Of a DNA stretch of 64,000 bases, positions 12,701 through 19,279 are shown piece after piece. Each line of letters begins with the position of its first letter. Positions within the stretch are counted from its first letter, which is position 1. Under the pieces are notes generated by a model. The model did not search any database. It worked only from the letters and a program-made list of their open reading frames with translations, and was not told the origin of the DNA. The stretch comes from Methylosinus trichosporium OB3b (GTDB lineage Bacteria; Pseudomonadota; Alphaproteobacteria; Rhizobiales; Beijerinckiaceae), in contig NZ_CP023737.1 of assembly GCF_002752655.1 (NCBI RefSeq), forward strand, positions 1-64,000. The letters are read 5' to 3'. Both the position numbers and the translations under genes were made by a program.

Positions 12701-13771
12701 AGTGGTGGAGAGATCGGAGAGGGCGGTGGTGGAGAGCTTGCCGATCTGGGTGGCGGTGAGGCCGGTGAGCTGTGTGGTGGAGAGCGCCTCGACCTCTGTG
12801 GTGGAGAGGGCGTCGAAGCCGCCGGTGGAGAGCGCGCCGATCTGTGCGGAGGAGAGCGCGGCGACCTGGGTGGTGGTGAGATTGCCGATGGCGGTGGCGT
12901 CGAGGCCGGCGACCTGGCTGGTGGAGAGGCTCGTGGCGTCGATGGCGTCGAGGAAGGTCGCGCCGATGGTGTTGAGCTGAGTGGTGGTGAGGCCCTTGAC
13001 CTGGGTCGCGGTCAGCTGGCCGACCTGCGTCGTCGAGAGATCGGAGAGCGCGGTGGTGGAGAGCTTGCCGATCTGGGTGGCGGTGAGGCCGGTGAGCTGT
13101 GTGGTGGAGAGGCCCTGGACGTCGGTCGTGGAAAGCGCGTCGAAGCCGAGGGTGGTCAGAGAGCCGATCTGCGACGAGGTCAGAGCCGCGACCTGCGTGT
13201 CGCTGAGATTGGCGACGGCCGTTCCGTCGAGCTTGCCGATCTGCGAGGTCGTGAGGTTCGAGATGGTGATGGCGATGAGATCGTCGGTGCTCAGAGCATT
13301 GAGCTGAGTGCTCGTCAAGCCGCTCAATTGCGTTTGCGAGAGCGAGCCGATCTGCGTCGTCGACAGATTGCTGATCGCGGTCGTCGTCAGCCCGCCTATT
13401 TGCTTGGAGGTGAGGGCGCTGAGCTGAGTGGTCGACCATCCTTCGAGCTCGGTCGAGCTCAGCCCGCCGATCTGCGTCGCCGACAGCGCGGAGATTTGCG
13501 CCGTGGTCAGCGCGCCGGTCTCCGTTTCGGTGAGATTTTCGATCTGCGAGAGCGAGAGGCCCGAAATCGCGTTTGCGGTCAGGGCCGCGATCTGCGTCGT
13601 CGCGAAATACTGAAACTCGGTGGTGCTGAGCGCGTTGAGCTGCGTCGCTTTCAGCGCTGCGGCCTGGGTCGTCGACAGAGCGGCTATATCCGTCGTCGTC
13701 AGATTTGCGATGACGGTGGTGGTGAGCCCGGCAACCTGAGTGGCGGTGAGGGAAGAGATAATCGAGGTCAT
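3719..13771 (-). CDS. Giant Ser/Thr-rich octapeptide-repeat protein (about 27 units of 109 aa)
   Basis: A 3350-residue protein made almost entirely of the octapeptide L-[ST]-[STA]-[TAS]-[QAE]-[VIL]-x-x. Thirteen octads plus one 5-residue insert (IDATS/IDATT) form a 109-aa unit repeated about 27 times, with degenerate octads at both ends. One unit counted by hand has 36 Ser/Thr out of 109 and lacks Cys, Trp, Pro, Met, His, Arg and Tyr. No signal peptide, RTX nonapeptides, autotransporter domain or LPXTG is seen; the C-terminus is short and hydrophobic (VVALVTLLS). The S/T-T-x-Q pattern resembles helix N-caps, so a helical solenoid is possible, but a beta-solenoid cannot be excluded. The frame was chosen because its third codon positions are nearly all G/C, its octads are regular, and GGAG lies 6 nt before the ATG. 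Two other frames are open only because the unit lacks stops. The GT41 gene follows. A surface, adhesin-like or matrix role is inference. Confidence 0.85.
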   Translation of the reverse strand: MTSIISSLTATQVAGLTTTVIANLTTTDIAALSTTQAAALKATQLNALSTTEFQYFATTQIAALTANAISGLSLSQIENLTETETGALTTAQISALSATQIGGLSSTELEGWSTTQLSALTSKQIGGLTTTAISNLSTTQIGSLSQTQLSGLTSTQLNALSTDDLIAITISNLTTSQIGKLDGTAVANLSDTQVAALTSSQIGSLTTLGFDALSTTDVQGLSTTQLTGLTATQIGKLSTTALSDLSTTQVGQLTATQVKGLTTTQLNTIGATFLDAIDATSLSTSQVAGLDATAIGNLTTTQVAALSSAQIGALSTGGFDALSTTEVEALSTTQLTGLTATQIGKLSTTALSDLSTTQVGQLTATQVKGLTTTQLNTIGATFLDAIDATTLTTSQVAGLDATAIGNLTTTQVAALSSAQIGALSTAGFDALSTTEVEALSTTQLTGLTATQIGKLSTTALSDLSTTQVGQLTATQVKGLTTTQLNTIGATFLDAIDATSLSTSQVAGLDATAIGNLTTTQVAALSSAQIGALSTGGFDALSTTEVEALSTTQIAGLTATQIGKLSTTALSDLSTTQVGQLTATQVKGLTTTQLNTIGATFLDAIDATSLSTSQVAGLDATAIGNLTTTQVAALSSAQIGALSTGGFDALSTTEVQALSTTQLTGLTATQIGKLSTTALSDLSTTQVGQLTATQVKGLTTTQLNTIGATFLDAIDATTLTTSQVAGLDATAIGNLTTTQVAALSSAQIGALSTGGFDALSTTEVEALSTTQLAGLTATQIGKLSTTALSDLSTTQVGQLTATQVKGLTTTQLNTIGATFLDAIDATTLSTSQVAGLDATAIGNLTTTQVAALSSAQIGALSTAGFDALSTTEVQALSTTQLTGLTATQIGKLSTTALSDLSTTQVGQLTATQVKGLTTTQLNTIDATFLDAIDATTLSTSQVAGLDATAIGNLTTTQVAALSSAQIGALSTGGFDALSTTEVEALSTTQLAGLTATQIGKLSTTALSDLSTTQVGQLTATQVKGLTTTQLNTIGATFLDAIDATTLSTSQVAGLDATAIGNLTTTQVAALSSAQIGALSTGGFDALSTTEVEALSTTQLTGLTATQIGKLSTTALSDLSTTQVGQLTATQVKGLTTTQLNTIGATFLDAIDATTLSTSQVAGLDATAIGNLTTTQVAALSSAQIGALSTGGFDALSTTEVEALSTTQIAGLTATQIGKLSTTALSDLSTTQVGQLTATQVKGLTTTQLNTIGATFLDAIDATSLSTSQVAGLDATAIGNLTTTQVAALSSAQIGALSTGGFDALSTTEVQALSTTQLTGLTATQIGKLSTTALSDLSTTQVGQLTATQVKGLTTTQLNTIGATFLDAIDATSLSTSQIAGLDATAIGNLTTTQVAALSSAQIGALSTGGFDALSTTEVEALSTTQLTGLTATQIGKLSTTALSDLSTTQVGQLTATQVKGLTTTQLNTIGATFLDAIDATSLSTSQVAGLDATAIGNLTTTQVAALSSAQIGALSTAGFDALSTTEVEALSTTQLTGLTATQIGKLSTTALSDLSTTQVGQLTATQVKGLTTTQLNTIGATFLDAIDATSLSTSQVAGLDATAIGNLTTTQVAALSSAQIGALSTGGFDALSTTEVEALSTTQIAGLTATQIGKLSTTALSDLSTTQVGQLTATQVKGLTTTQLNTIGATFLDAIDATSLSTSQVAGLDATAIGNLTTTQVAALSSAQIGALSTGGFDALSTTEVQALSTTQLTGLTATQIGKLSTTALSDLSTTQVGQLTATQVKGLTTTQLNTIGATFLDAIDATTLTTSQVAGLDATAIGNLTTTQVAALSSAQIGALSTGGFDALSTTEVEALSTTQLAGLTATQIGKLSTTALSDLSTTQVGQLTATQVKGLTTTQLNTIGATFLDAIDATTLSTSQVAGLDATAIGNLTTTQVAALSSAQIGALSTAGFDALSTTEVQALSTTQLTGLTATQIGKLSTTALSDLSTTQVGQLTATQVKGLTTTQLNTIDATFLDAIDATTLSTSQVAGLDATAIGNLTTTQVAALSSAQIGALSTGGFDALSTTEVEALSTTQLAGLTATQIGKLSTTALSDLSTTQVGQLTATQVKGLTTTQLNTIGATFLDAIDATSLSTSQVAGLDATAIGNLTTTQVAALSSAQIGALSTGGFDALSTAEVQALSTTQLTGLTATQIGKLSTTALSDLSTTQVGQLTATQVKGLTTTQLNTIGATFLDAIDATTLTTSQVAGLDATAIGNLTTTQVAALSSAQIGALSTGGFDALSTTEVEALSTTQLTGLTATQIGKLSTTALSDLSTTQVGQLTATQVKGLTTTQLNTIGATFLDAIDATSLSTSQVAGLDATAIGNLTTTQVAALSSAQIGALSTGGFDALSTAEVQALSTTQLTGLTATQIGKLSTTALSDLSTTQVGQLTATQVKGLTTTQLNTIGATFLDAIDATTLTTSQVAGLDATAIGNLTTTQVAALSSAQIGALSTGGFDALSTTEVEALSTTQLTGLTATQIGKLSTTALSDLSTTQVGQLTATQVKGLTTTQLNTIGATFLDALDATSLTTSQVAGLDATAIGNLTTTQVAALSSAQIGALSTGGFDALSTTEVEALSTTQLAGLTATQIGKLSTTALSDLSTTQVGQLTATQVKGLTTTQLNTIGATFLDALDATTLTTSQVAGLDATAIGNLTTTQVAALSSAQIGALSTGGFDALSTTEVEALSTTQLTGLTATQIGKLSTTALSDLSTTQVGQLTATQVKGLTTTQLNTIGATFLDAIDATTLSTSQVAGLDATAIGNLTTTQVAALSSAQIGALSTGGFDALSTAEVQALSTTQIAGLTATQIGKLSTTALSDLSTTQVGQLTATQVKGLTTTQLNTIGATFLDAIDATSLSTSQVAGLDATAIGNLTTTQVAALSSAQIGALSTGGFDALSTTEVEALSTTQLTGLTATQIGKLSTTALSDLSTTQVGQLTATQVKGLTTTQLNTIGATFLDAIDATTLSTSQVAGLDATAIGNLTTTQVAALSSAQIGALSTGGFDALSTTEVEALSTTQLTGLTATQIGKLSTTALSDLSTTQVGQLTATQVKGLTTTQLNTIGATFLDAIDATTLSTSQVAGLDATAIGNLTTTQVAALSSAQIGALSTGGFDALSTAEVQALSTTQLTGLTATQIGKLSTTALSDLSTTQVGQLTATQIHGLTSTQLNAFDAAELDAIDVSYFATSQIAGLDATAIDNLTTTQIGALSAAQIGAIASSAINSLTTTELNALTSTQAAALTSSQIGALTTTNFTSLTTDSLSALTTTAIAGLTTDDISALTTTQGSAFTTPQIQAMSVDQVVALVTLLS
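7372..9327. repeat. Segmental duplication block, copy 1 (about 6 units)
   Basis: This stretch matches 10642-12597 at an offset of exactly 3270 bp (10 units). Most lines compared by eye were identical, including the rare variant tcgatggtgttg near 7731 / 11001. The first mismatches are at 7371/10641 and 9328/12598. It shows that expansion copied multi-unit blocks rather than single units. Confidence 0.85.
10642..12597. repeat. Segmental duplication block, copy 2
   Basis: Second copy of the 7372-9327 block, 3270 bp away. A shorter two-unit piece of it (about 11625-12235) also occurs at about 8355-8965 and 9663-10273, giving three copies of that sub-block. Confidence 0.8.
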
Positions 13772-14167
13772 CGGGCGCTCCGCAGAAAAGCGTGTACGGA
13801 TGAAAGCTGACGAGGCGTTCGGTTTGACCCGAGCCGGACGGCGCCTCGCCGTTCGGCCGGGTTTATCGGGCGTAGACGCGCCTCCGAGCGATCACGCGCG
13901 GGCTCTTCGCTCGGCGCGTGGCGCAGTGGCGTTAGTTGTGGCGGTGTGAAAACATCGACGCGTCAGACCGGTCCTCGGACGGGGAGGGCCGCAGGCGCTA
14001 TGCCTCGGCGGTCCCGTCTGGGCCGGCTGCGGACAGATCATCTGTCCCTTGGCGCGGATGCGAAGCCGCCGTCTAGGGGCTTCGCTTGGTTACAATTCGC
14101 ATGAACGTCTTAACGAACGCCTAACCGATCGGAAACATTTTCCGCCTCTGGCAGGGTGGCGCGAGCT
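13772..14167. other. Intergenic region upstream of the giant repeat gene
   Basis: About 396 bp between the start of the giant repeat gene and the stop of the M3 peptidase gene, both on the minus strand. It must hold the promoter of the giant gene, but no convincing -35/-10 pair is visible. The only clear signal is GGAG 6 nt before the ATG. No gene or RNA is recognised. Confidence 0.4.
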
Positions 14168-16222
14168 TCAGGCGTCGCGCGAAGCGCTGAAGCCGCGCTG
14201 CCGCAGCAGCGGCTCGACGCTCGGCATGCGTCCGCGAAAAGCGAGATAGGCGCTCGCGGGATCCTGGCGCCCGCCGGCGGCGTAGACATGCTCGCGCAGC
14301 TTGGCGGCGACCTGCGGCGCGAAGACGTCGCCGGTCTCGACGAACGCCTCGAATGCGTCGGCGTCGAGCGTCTCGGCCCAGAGATAGGAGTAATAGCCGG
14401 CCGAATAGCCGTCCCCGGCGAAGACATGGGTGAAATGCGGCGTGCGGTGCCGCATCACGATCTCCTGCGGCATGGAGATGCGCGCGAGGCTCTCGCGCTC
14501 GAAGACGCCGGCGTCGAAATCTCTGCCGGCGCCGCGCTCGTGCAAGTCGAGATCGACATAGGCCGAGGCGCAGAACTCGACGCTGGCGAAGCCCTGGTTG
14601 AAGTGCCGCGAACGGGCGATGCGCTCGAGCATGTCCTCCGGCATGGGCTCGCCGGTCGCGGCGTGGCGGGCGAACTCGCGTAGAATCTGCGGCTCGAGCA
14701 GCCAATGCTCATAGAGCTGCGAGGGCAATTCGACGAAATCGCGTGCGACGCTGGTGCCGGCGATGGAGGGATAGGTCACATCGGACAGCATGCCGTGCAG
14801 CGCATGGCCGAACTCGTGGAACAAAGTGCGGGCGTCATCGAGGCTGAGCAGCGTCGTCTCGCCCTCCGGCGCCTTGGCGAAATTCATCACATTGACGACG
14901 ATCGGCCGCACATCGTCGTCGAGCCGCTCCTGGCCGCGGAACTCCGACATCCAGGCGCCGCCGCGCTTGGAGGGCCGCGCGAAATAATCGCCGAGGAACA
15001 GCGCCACATGCGCGCCGCCGGCGTCGCGGACGTCGAACACGCGCACGCTCGGATGATAGAGCTCGAGCCCGTGGACCTCGACGAAGCGCAGGCCGAACAG
15101 ACGCTCCGCCACATGGAAGGCGGCGGCGATCATCGCATCCAGCGAGAAATAGGGGCGCAGCGCCGTCTGATCGAGGGCGTAGTGCTCCTCGCGCAGCCGC
15201 TCGGCGTAGAAGCGCCAGTCCCAGGCGGCGATGTCGAGATTGTCGCCCACGCGCTGGGCCAGCGCCTGCAGCTCGTCGCGCTCCGCCTTGGCGGCCGCGA
15301 GCGCCGGCTCCCAGACCCGGTCCAGGAGCTCGCGCACCGCCGCGGGCGTCTTGGCCATCGTGTCGTCGAGCTTATAGGCGGCGAAATTGTCGAAGCCGAG
15401 CAGCTTCGCCCGCTCCTCGCGCAAGCGCAGAATTTCGGCGATGACGGCGCGATTGTCGGTGTCGCCGCCCGATTCGCCGCGGCCGGCGAAAGCGCGGAAG
15501 GCGGCTTCGCGCAGATCGCGCCGCGTCGAGCTCTGCAGAAAGGTCTCGAGATTGGAGCGGGCCAGCGTCACGCCATATTTGCCCGGCGCGCCGCGCTCAC
15601 GCGCGACCTCCGCCGCCGCCGCGCGAAAATCCTCCGAGAGGCCGTCGAGGTCGCTCTTCTCGAGCAGCAGCACATAAGCGGCCTCGTCGGCGAGGACGTT
15701 CTGCGCGAATGTCGTGGTGAGATTGGCGAGGCGCTCGCTGATCGCCGTCATCCGCGCGCGCGCCGATTCGTCGAGCCGGGCGCCCGCGCGCAGGAAGCGC
15801 GTATGAATGAGCTCCAGCACGCGCGCCTGCTCGGGCGAGAGGGCGAGCGATTCGCGTCTCGAAAACAGCGCGTCGACGCGCGCGAACAAAGCGGCGTTCA
15901 GCAGGATTTCGGTCTCGTGGCGGGCGAGAGCGCCGGACGCCTCGCGCTCCACAGCCTGCAGCTCGGGGGTCGAATCGGTGGCGGCGAGATTCCAGAATAC
16001 GGCGCCGACATCGCGCAGCCGTCGGCCGGATCGCTCGAGCGCGGCGATCGTATTGTCGAAATCGGGCGTTCGCGGATCGGTTGCGATGCGCTCGATCTCG
16101 GCGCTGTTCTCGGCCATGGCCGCCTCGAAGGCGGGACGGAAATGGGCGCTGTCGATCGCGCCGAAAGCAGGCAGGCCGAAAGGCGCGACTGTCGCGTCGA
16201 GCAACGGATTGGCGGTGGTCAT
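14168..16222 (-). CDS. M3 family oligopeptidase (oligopeptidase A / Dcp type)
   Basis: Cytosolic zinc metallopeptidase that degrades short peptides, including signal-peptide fragments. The 684-aa product matches the usual length of about 680 for PrlC/Dcp. The zinc motif is FHEFGHALHGML, with the two His and the catalytic Glu intact, and the downstream sequence ending in GYSAGYYSYLWAE is typical of the family. The start MTTANPLLD was chosen because GAGGGAA lies about 7 nt upstream (on the minus strand); the open frame continues further upstream without protein-like sequence. It is divergent from the flavin reductase gene. Whether it is PrlC-like or Dcp-like cannot be settled by eye. Confidence 0.93.
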   Translation of the reverse strand: MTTANPLLDATVAPFGLPAFGAIDSAHFRPAFEAAMAENSAEIERIATDPRTPDFDNTIAALERSGRRLRDVGAVFWNLAATDSTPELQAVEREASGALARHETEILLNAALFARVDALFSRRESLALSPEQARVLELIHTRFLRAGARLDESARARMTAISERLANLTTTFAQNVLADEAAYVLLLEKSDLDGLSEDFRAAAAEVARERGAPGKYGVTLARSNLETFLQSSTRRDLREAAFRAFAGRGESGGDTDNRAVIAEILRLREERAKLLGFDNFAAYKLDDTMAKTPAAVRELLDRVWEPALAAAKAERDELQALAQRVGDNLDIAAWDWRFYAERLREEHYALDQTALRPYFSLDAMIAAAFHVAERLFGLRFVEVHGLELYHPSVRVFDVRDAGGAHVALFLGDYFARPSKRGGAWMSEFRGQERLDDDVRPIVVNVMNFAKAPEGETTLLSLDDARTLFHEFGHALHGMLSDVTYPSIAGTSVARDFVELPSQLYEHWLLEPQILREFARHAATGEPMPEDMLERIARSRHFNQGFASVEFCASAYVDLDLHERGAGRDFDAGVFERESLARISMPQEIVMRHRTPHFTHVFAGDGYSAGYYSYLWAETLDADAFEAFVETGDVFAPQVAAKLREHVYAAGGRQDPASAYLAFRGRMPSVEPLLRQRGFSASRDA

Positions 16223-16363
16223 GCGGTTCCCTCGATCGTCGCTGCGCAACATATCGAGGAAGCAAGCGGCGCGCCAGCGAAGCTGTTCTGATTTGAAAGC
16301 AAGAATCGGAGTGCGCCGACATACGCGACGGGCGAAGCTGCGCGCGATCCAGCAACACCGGGG

Positions 16364-17059
16364 ATGAGCCTGATGAGCGTAGAACATATCAGAACGGAGC
16401 CGTCGATTCTCTATTTCGGAACTCCGGTGGTCCTGATCAGCACGGTGAATGCAGAGGGCGGAGACAATATCGCGCCGATGTCCTCCGCCTTCTGGCTCGG
16501 CTGGCGATGCGTGATCGGGCTCGACGCTTCGTCGAAAACGACGGAGAATCTCCTCCGCGCTGGCGAATGTGTGTTGAATTTGCCTTCCGTCGACGAGGTC
16601 GCGGCGGTCGACCGGCTGGCGCGCACCACCGGCTCTTCGCCGGTTCCGGACGCCAAGCTGGCGCGGGGGTATCGCCATGAGCCGAGAAAATTCGAGATCG
16701 CCGGGCTCACCCGGACGCCGTCCGAAATCGTCTCGGCGCCGCGCATCCTGGAGTGCCCAGTGCAGATGGAGGCGGCCGTCGCGGCGAGCCACGGCCTCGG
16801 CGACGATGGTCCGCGCAAAGGCCCGTTCCGCGCGTTCGAGCTTCGCATTCTGCGCGTGCATATACGGCCGGACATTCTCATGGACGGCCACGCGAACCGG
16901 ATCGATCCCGACAGATGGCGTCCGCTGATCATGAGCTTTCAGAGATTTTACGGCCTCGCCGTCGGCGAGGTCCACGCCTCGCGCCTCGGGGAAATTTCCG
17001 AGGAGCTCTATCGAAGCCTCGCCGGCGAACGGGCGTCGTCGACCGCCGGGATTTTCTGA
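16364..17059 (+). CDS. Flavin reductase-like (DIM6/NTAB family) flavoprotein
   Basis: A 231-aa protein of the flavin reductase-like FMN-binding family. The N-terminal region (about residues 15-60, PVVLISTVNAEGGDNIAPMS) and the CVLNLPS segment near residue 66 fit the split-barrel flavin-binding fold. Members use FMN to reduce various substrates or supply reduced flavin; the substrate here is not evident. An alternative ATG lies three codons downstream. No partner oxygenase is adjacent. Confidence 0.75.
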   Translation: MSLMSVEHIRTEPSILYFGTPVVLISTVNAEGGDNIAPMSSAFWLGWRCVIGLDASSKTTENLLRAGECVLNLPSVDEVAAVDRLARTTGSSPVPDAKLARGYRHEPRKFEIAGLTRTPSEIVSAPRILECPVQMEAAVAASHGLGDDGPRKGPFRAFELRILRVHIRPDILMDGHANRIDPDRWRPLIMSFQRFYGLAVGEVHASRLGEISEELYRSLAGERASSTAGIF

Positions 17060-17139
17060 GGTCGGCTCCTCGCCAGTCGTTTTCCGCGCATGCGAGGGAG
17101 AGGGCGCGATGTCGGCAGGAAAGGCTATGGATCCGCAGA

Positions 17140-17262
17140 ATGGAGCATGCTCGTAGCGCTGTCCATTCGGTGGAGGGAACATTTCTTTTCATCGGCGTCG
17201 CCGTGACGGCGCTGCCGCCGTTCACGATCGTGGCGCTGCGGGTCGGGCTGGCGGCGCTATGA
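17140..17262 (+). pseudogene. Remnant of a DMT/EamA-family transporter
   Basis: The frame from ATG 17140 to TGA 17262 reads EGTFLFIGVAVTALPPFTIV followed by ALRVGLAAL. This resembles the first helix-loop-helix segment of EamA/RhaT drug-metabolite transporters (pattern PPFTxVALRxGLAAL), and then stops. A full EamA protein has about 10 helices and 290 residues, so only a stub of about 40 residues survives directly upstream of ada. Confidence 0.5.
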
Positions 17263-17312
17263 TCATTGCCTGCGGCCGCGTCAGCCTGCATCGCAGAGGA
17301 GTAGAGGTTCTC

Positions 17313-18371
17313 ATGCCTGTAGACGCCGCGCGGATCGTGAATGAGTGTCACTGGGCGAGCGTCGTCGATCGTGACGCTGCGGCGGATGGCGGCTTCGTCT
17401 ATGCGGTGATGACGACCGGCGTCTATTGCCGGCCGTCCTGCGCGGCGCGGCGGCCGAATCGCGCCAATGTGCGCTTTTACGCCTCCGGCGCCGAGGCCGA
17501 GGCGGCCGGTTTTCGACCCTGCCAGCGCTGCCGTCCGAACGATGCGCCCCTCGAGGCGCGGCAGGCGGCGCTGATCGAGCGCGCCTGCCGGCTCATCGAG
17601 GCGGCGCAGACGGCCCCGTCGCTCGACGCGCTGGCGCGCAGCGTCGGCCTCGGCCCTTCGCATTTTCATCGGCTGTTCAAAGCGCTCACCGGCGTGACTC
17701 CGAAGGCTTATGCGCTCGCTCACCGGCGCGCGCGCCTCCGGGACCGGCTGTCGGCGAGCCGATCCGTCACCGAAGCCATCTATGACGCGGGCTTCAATTC
17801 CAGTGGGCGCTTCTATGCGGAGGCGCCGCACGCGCTCGGCATGACGCCGAGCGCCTTTCGACTCGGCGGCGTCGACGCCGAGATCCGATTCGCGGTCGGC
17901 GACTGTTCCTTCGGCTGCATATTGGTCGCGGCGAGCGCGAAGGGCGTCTGCGCCGTGTTCCTGAGCGATCAGCGGGACGCTCTCGTTCGGGCTCTGCAGG
18001 ACCGTTTTCCTCGTGCGACTCTACTCGGCGGCGATCCTGGATTCGAACGCCTGGCGGCGCAGGTCGTCGCCTTCGTCGAACAGCCGGAAATCGGCATGGA
18101 CCTGCCGCTCGACATTCGCGGAACCGCGTTCCAGCATCGCGTGTGGACGGCGTTGCGCGCCATTCCGTTCGGCGCCACGATCAGCTATGCCGAACTCGCG
18201 CGACGCATCGGCGCGCCGAAGGCCGCTCGCGCCGTCGCGGCCGCCTGCGCGGCCAATAAGATCGCCGTGGCGATTCCCTGCCACCGCGTCCTGCGCAGCG
18301 ATGGCGAGCTGTCCGGCTATCGCTGGGGCGCGGAACGCAAGCGCAAGCTCCTCGAGCGAGAAAAAAAGTGA
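17313..18371 (+). CDS. ada: Bifunctional Ada: methylphosphotriester/O6-methylguanine-DNA methyltransferase and transcriptional activator
   Basis: Suicide methyltransferase that repairs alkylated DNA and, once methylated on its N-terminal Cys, activates alkylation-response genes. Domains in order: the Zn-Cys4 Ada domain (YCRPSC and FRPCQRCRPND), an AraC-type helix-turn-helix (about residues 85-165), and a C-terminal methyltransferase with active-site AIPCHRVLRSDG. From ATG 17313 the product is 352 aa, matching the E. coli enzyme (354). This start has GAGG 5 nt upstream; the longer open frame from 17259 adds non-homologous residues. No alkA or alkB is adjacent. Confidence 0.95.
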   Translation: MPVDAARIVNECHWASVVDRDAAADGGFVYAVMTTGVYCRPSCAARRPNRANVRFYASGAEAEAAGFRPCQRCRPNDAPLEARQAALIERACRLIEAAQTAPSLDALARSVGLGPSHFHRLFKALTGVTPKAYALAHRRARLRDRLSASRSVTEAIYDAGFNSSGRFYAEAPHALGMTPSAFRLGGVDAEIRFAVGDCSFGCILVAASAKGVCAVFLSDQRDALVRALQDRFPRATLLGGDPGFERLAAQVVAFVEQPEIGMDLPLDIRGTAFQHRVWTALRAIPFGATISYAELARRIGAPKAARAVAAACAANKIAVAIPCHRVLRSDGELSGYRWGAERKRKLLEREKK

Positions 18372-18388
18372 CCCGGTGCGGCGGCGGA

Positions 18389-18649
18389 CTAGCGCTCCCG
18401 CGGCGCGACGATCCCGCCGACGACGCTCGGCCGCGCATCCTCCGTCGCCGTCAGCGCCGAGCAGGCCGAGGCGGCGTTGTCCCAGCTGCAGACGGTCGCG
18501 CCCGAAATCTCGCGGCAGGCGCAGCGGAAGAGCACGCCGGCGACGCACAGGGATTTGCCGGTGTCGTCGTCCTGGCGGCAGCTCGGCTCGGCCGCGGCGG
18601 TCGTCGCCGGCGCGGCCAGGATCAGAATGGCGGCAATAATTTTTTTCAT
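18389..18649 (-). CDS. Small secreted Cys-rich hypothetical protein
   Basis: 86 residues starting MKKIIAAILILAAPATTAAA, a clear Sec signal peptide with probable cleavage after AAA/AEP. The mature part holds six Cys (SCRQ, LCV, RCAC, VCS, ACS), suggesting disulfides in the periplasm. No family is recognised. The ATG at 18649 was preferred over the longer open frame because it begins the signal peptide. Convergent with ada. Confidence 0.6.
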   Translation of the reverse strand: MKKIIAAILILAAPATTAAAEPSCRQDDDTGKSLCVAGVLFRCACREISGATVCSWDNAASACSALTATEDARPSVVGGIVAPRER

Positions 18650-18792
18650 GTCTCGCGCCCCGGCGCTGCGCTCGCCGTGAAGACGAGCCCTCGGGCGCGC
18701 ATATAAGGCGAGATGCGTCGCGGTCGATCCTGCGCGGAGGGGCATGCTTCGCGGGGAAAGAATGCGAAAAATTCGCCGGAAGGGGAGCCGAG

Positions 18793-19191
18793 ATGATTCG
18801 CGACTACACGGATCACGCCGCCAATGAACGAACCTATCTCGCCTGGGTGCGCACCGGCATAGCGGTGATGGCGCTCGGCTTCGTGATCGAGAAATTCAAT
18901 CTATTCGTGTTGACGATCGGCGGCTCCATCATTCTCGAGGGCGCCGCCGGCGCGCTCGTCGAGCGCAGGCTGGAGCGCCTCTCAGGGCCGCTCGCGCGCG
19001 ATGGCGGCGGCGTGCTGGTGCTCGGCGGCATCGGGCTCATCGCCATCGCCACTTGGCGCTTCATCCATACGCGACGCCTGCTCGACGACGAGCAGACTCA
19101 CAAAGCGAGCGTCGGGCGGATCGAGCTGATCGCTCTCGCGGCTCTGCTTCTCGTCGTCGCCGGCTTCGGCGCCTTTCTGGCGATGGGCTGA
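18793..19191 (+). CDS. YidH/DUF202 family inner-membrane protein
   Basis: 132-aa protein with the DUF202 signature ANERTYLAWVRTGIAVMALG at residues 12-31 and three predicted membrane helices (about 22-45, 65-85, 108-130). Function in the family is unknown. AGGGGAG lies close upstream of the ATG. It stands alone between the secreted Cys-rich gene and a REP-like element. Confidence 0.85.
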   Translation: MIRDYTDHAANERTYLAWVRTGIAVMALGFVIEKFNLFVLTIGGSIILEGAAGALVERRLERLSGPLARDGGGVLVLGGIGLIAIATWRFIHTRRLLDDEQTHKASVGRIELIALAALLLVVAGFGAFLAMG

Positions 19192-19279
19192 GGGTCAGAG
19201 CGCTTCCCGATCGACCAAATCGGTTCGGATAAGGCTCTCGTTCGACTGTTTCACAACAAACCCGCGACCATCGGGGGCA

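Larger units (their letters stand above)
4160..13115. repeat. 327-bp tandem repeat array (about 27 copies)
   Basis: The same GC-rich 327-bp block recurs in register: the segment gtggtgaggcccttgacctg starts near 4479, 4806, 5133 and so on every 327 bp to 12981, which is 27 positions. Copies differ only at scattered sites, mostly alternating between a few variants (gag/gtc, gtggtg/gtcgtc, gcc/gtg). The period is a multiple of three, so copy-number change keeps the reading frame. Units near 4160 and 13115 decay into non-identical octads. Confidence 0.95.

Noticed and set aside
4160..13115. CRISPR array
   Set aside because: The period is 327 bp with near-identical units and no spacers; it is protein-coding tandem repetition.
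4479..13307. Repeated plus-strand ORFs of 63-108 codons every 327 bp (MVVRPLTWVAVSW...)
   Set aside because: Each unit carries the same antisense shadow frame; they are by-products of the tandem repeat.
3459..13439. A second minus-strand open frame of about 3300 codons (His/Arg-rich, HHRRDLPRRHRR-like)
   Set aside because: A frame shadow of the octapeptide gene for the same reason; composition is unnatural and it overlaps the GT41 gene start.
3002..13810. A plus-strand open frame of about 3600 codons across the repeat array (Gly/Glu/Arg-rich, ADLGGGERGDL-like)
   Set aside because: It exists because the 327-bp unit has no stop in this frame and the period is a multiple of three. Its codon third positions are not biased as in real genes, it has no plausible start signal, and it runs antisense through the GT41 gene.
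16753..17139. Longer frame in front of the EamA stub
   Set aside because: Its upstream part is a shadow of the flavin reductase gene; only 17140-17262 resembles a transporter.
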